Positions 5,803 to 6,517 of a DNA stretch of 6,517 nucleotides are shown piece by piece. Source of the stretch: Bacillota bacterium (GTDB lineage: Bacteria; Bacillota; Clostridia; Christensenellales; Aristaeellaceae); NCBI GenBank assembly GCA_009787135.1, contig WRGP01000130.1, positions 1 to 6,517 on the forward strand, written 5' to 3'. A program made the translations under genes and the position numbers. Within the stretch, counting starts at the first letter, position 1, and the number at the start of each line of letters is the position of its first letter. The notes under the pieces were generated by a model. That model was not told the origin of the DNA. It searched no databases and saw nothing but the letters and a program-made list of their open reading frames with translations.

Positions 5803-5836
5803 TTGTTAACAAGTTGTTCAAATTTCCACATTTGAA
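5803..5836. repeat. Two operator-like palindromes in the divergent PpiC/Hsp20 intergenic region
   Basis: TTGTTAACAA (5803-5812) is a perfect 10-bp palindrome. Four bases later, TTCAAAT (5817-5823) and ATTTGAA (5830-5836) form a perfect 7-bp inverted repeat with a 6-nt spacer. Both lie in AT-rich DNA upstream of the PpiC promoter and the Hsp20 promoter. AT-rich DNA yields such palindromes by chance fairly often, so binding by a regulator is only possible. Confidence 0.35.
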
Positions 5837-5869
5837 AAATCAAGAATATAAGAGATTTCAGGAGCAATC

Positions 5870-5938
5870 ATGAGTAAATCATCAAATTTAATGCACAATG
5901 CTGCCATATCCATCTTGTTTAACTTTGACTTTCTTTGA
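5870..5938 (+). other. Possible 22-codon micro-ORF in the Hsp20 upstream region
   Basis: ATG 5870 is preceded by AGGAG (5860-5864) with a 5-nt spacer and opens a 22-codon frame: MSKSSNLMHNAAISILFNFD, then FL, with stop TGA at 5936-5938. The frame ends inside the CtsR-like box and overlaps the Hsp20 -35. No convincing promoter was found for it. It may be a leader peptide, a small protein or a chance frame; chance is most likely. Confidence 0.2.
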
Positions 5939-5940
5939 TT
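5924..5940 (-). promoter_or_regulatory. CtsR-like operator overlapping the Hsp20 -35 element
   Basis: Read on the minus strand, the bases are AATCAAA GAA AGTCAAA. The CtsR consensus is a direct repeat of A/G-GTCAAA separated by NAN. The second heptad is perfect, the first has one mismatch, and the spacer GAA fits NAN. The box covers the -35 and the bases next to it, where bound CtsR would block RNA polymerase. CtsR represses clp genes in Bacillota and hsp18 in Oenococcus, so a small heat-shock gene is a sensible target. Confidence 0.7.
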
Positions 5941-5953
5941 TTATGGATATAAT
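5925..5953 (+). promoter_or_regulatory. Sigma-A promoter of the Hsp20 gene
   Basis: TTGACT (5925-5930), matching the -35 consensus at five of six bases, and a perfect TATAAT (5948-5953) are separated by the ideal 17 nt. Transcription would start near 5960, giving a leader of about 38 nt with AAGGAGG in it. This is the strongest promoter in the window. Confidence 0.85.
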
Positions 5954-5959
5954 ACGCTC

Positions 5960-5971
5960 ACACGTACGTGT
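5960..5971. promoter_or_regulatory. 12-bp perfect palindrome at the Hsp20 transcription start
   Basis: ACACGTACGTGT (5960-5971) is a perfect 12-bp palindrome beginning 7 nt after the TATAAT box, at or next to the predicted +1. It does not match CIRCE or HAIR operators. It could be a second operator or a short 5'-end hairpin in the mRNA. Confidence 0.4.
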
Positions 5972-5997
5972 TTACTGAAAAAAAGGAGGCCAAACCT

Positions 5998-6420
5998 ATG
6001 GTAACGCTAGCCAGAATAAACGCTGTCCCCACCCCGCGCCGCCGCGTGTATTCCCCCTGGGGCTTTGCGGACGATTTTTTCCGTCCCTTCCCGGAGGTCA
6101 TGCATTCCCCCTTACGCGCGGACCTGAAGGAAACCGAAGGCGCGTATCTGTTTGACGCGGAGCTTCCCGGCTTTACGCCGGAGGAGATCGACGTAACCGT
6201 GCAAGACGGCGTACTTACCGTCGCCGCGGAACACAAAGAGAACGCCGGGGACACGCCCGCGTTCACCGCGCGCTCCCTCCGCCGCAGCTTTGCCCTTGAA
6301 GGCATCGACGAAGAGAATATTGCCGCGCAATGCAAAAACGGCGTTCTCCGCGTCACGCTGCCAAAGGCCAAAGCGCAGGAGGCGGCCGCACGGAAGATAG
6401 CGGTGAACTTTGAGGGATGA
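5998..6420 (+). CDS. hsp20: Hsp20/alpha-crystallin small heat-shock protein
   Basis: The protein has 140 aa and is an ATP-independent holdase that binds unfolding proteins in the cytoplasm and keeps them refoldable. The N-terminal arm (1-37) is Arg/Phe/Trp-rich (RRRVYSPWGFADDFFRPFP). The alpha-crystallin domain spans about 38-124: LRADLKETEGAYLFDAELPG (39-58), EEIDVTVQDGVLTVAAEH (62-79), a short loop, SLRRSFALEGIDEENIAA (93-110), and the hallmark NGVLRVTLPK (114-123). A short C-terminal tail holds I134-A-V136, an I-x-I/V-type motif used in oligomer assembly. The start at 5998 is chosen because AAGGAGG (5983-5989) lies 8 nt upstream. An in-frame GTG at 5968 would put that ribosome binding site inside the gene and would start near the predicted mRNA 5' end. 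It is a single gene with its own promoter and CtsR-like box, followed by a strong inverted-repeat structure. Confidence 0.95.
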   Translation: MVTLARINAVPTPRRRVYSPWGFADDFFRPFPEVMHSPLRADLKETEGAYLFDAELPGFTPEEIDVTVQDGVLTVAAEHKENAGDTPAFTARSLRRSFALEGIDEENIAAQCKNGVLRVTLPKAKAQEAAARKIAVNFEG

Positions 6421-6436
6421 AACGTGAAAACACCCG

Positions 6437-6493
6437 GTCTCCGTCCGCCGGGCCATCTTTGGCCCGGCGGGTGGCGCATGGGCCACCGGAGAC
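6437..6493. terminator. Nested inverted repeats forming a compact three-way junction; likely 3'-end structure
   Basis: Three perfect helices abut with almost no unpaired bases: P1 GTCTCCG (6437-6443) with CGGAGAC (6487-6493); P2 CCGCCGGGCC (6445-6454) with GGCCCGGCGG (6461-6470), loop ATCTTT; P3 GTGGC (6471-6475) with GCCAC (6482-6486), loop GCATGG. T6444 is the only junction base. It begins 16 nt after the Hsp20 stop, so termination or mRNA 3'-end protection is the simplest role. No U-tract follows on the plus strand; on the minus strand TTTT comes shortly after P1, so it may stop transcripts entering from the right. An extragenic repeat or a structured RNA is also possible. Confidence 0.6.
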
Positions 6494-6517
6494 GCGCGTA
6501 TGCCCGTCGCATCCACA

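Noticed and set aside
5784..5807. Second ECF-type promoter upstream of the PpiC gene (AAC and CGT triplets)
   Set aside because: The triplets are 18 nt apart rather than 16-17, and the flanking bases do not resemble the sigma operon candidate, so placing PpiC in the sigma regulon is not supported.
5968..5997. GTG start at 5968 for Hsp20
   Set aside because: It lies only about 8 nt from the predicted transcription start, within the palindrome, and has no ribosome binding site. AAGGAGG at 5983-5989 clearly serves ATG 5998.
5872..5997. CIRCE or HAIR operator for Hsp20
   Set aside because: I found neither the TTAGCACTC-N9-GAGTGCTAA nor the CTTGAGT-N7-ACTCAAG pattern; the CtsR-like box is the better match.
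6500..6517. Start of another plus-strand gene at ATG 6500
   Set aside because: No ribosome binding site precedes it, the three-way junction ends only 6 nt before it, and only six codons are inside the window.

Overview
The window looks like chromosomal DNA from a GC-rich member of the Bacillota, probably Clostridia. This is inferred from strong AAGGAGG-type ribosome binding sites, AT-rich intergenic regions with sigma-A-like promoters, a sigma/anti-sigma pair with a zinc-finger anti-sigma N-terminus, a lipoprotein-type parvulin foldase and a CtsR-like operator. I cannot name the genus. There is no transposase, tRNA, rRNA or CRISPR array.

Layout from left to right. (1) 1-924, minus: the N-terminal 308 codons of a single-pass membrane protein that runs off the left edge. 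(2) 1055-1453, plus: a small, disordered, proline/glutamine-rich hypothetical protein, divergent from (1). It ends in a perfect 13-bp inverted repeat, followed by a bidirectional terminator hairpin. (3) 4110-1585, minus: a compact operon encoding an ECF sigma factor, a membrane anti-sigma factor fused to a DUF4349 sensor-like region (4-nt ATGA overlap), and a secreted SIMPL/DUF541 protein (16-nt gap). (4) 5709-4294, minus: a lipoprotein parvulin-type peptidyl-prolyl isomerase, separated from the sigma gene by a terminator that has an alternative hairpin. (5) 5998-6420, plus: an Hsp20/alpha-crystallin small heat-shock protein, divergent from (4). It has a very good sigma-A promoter overlapped by a CtsR-like box. 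It is followed by a compact three-way-junction inverted-repeat structure before the right edge.

Taken together, 1.5-6.5 kb reads as a protein-quality-control and envelope-stress neighbourhood. Hsp20 holds unfolded proteins in the cytoplasm, and the PpiC lipoprotein folds exported proteins at the outer face of the membrane. The ECF sigma/anti-sigma/SIMPL operon probably senses and answers an envelope signal. The shared stress theme is inferred from protein families. The operon structure, overlaps, promoters and hairpins are seen in the sequence. The least familiar items are the fusion of a zinc-finger anti-sigma domain to DUF4349 with a co-operonic SIMPL protein, the coiled-coil insertion inside the parvulin domain, and three unexplained inverted-repeat structures (1453-1498, 4183-4249, 6437-6493).
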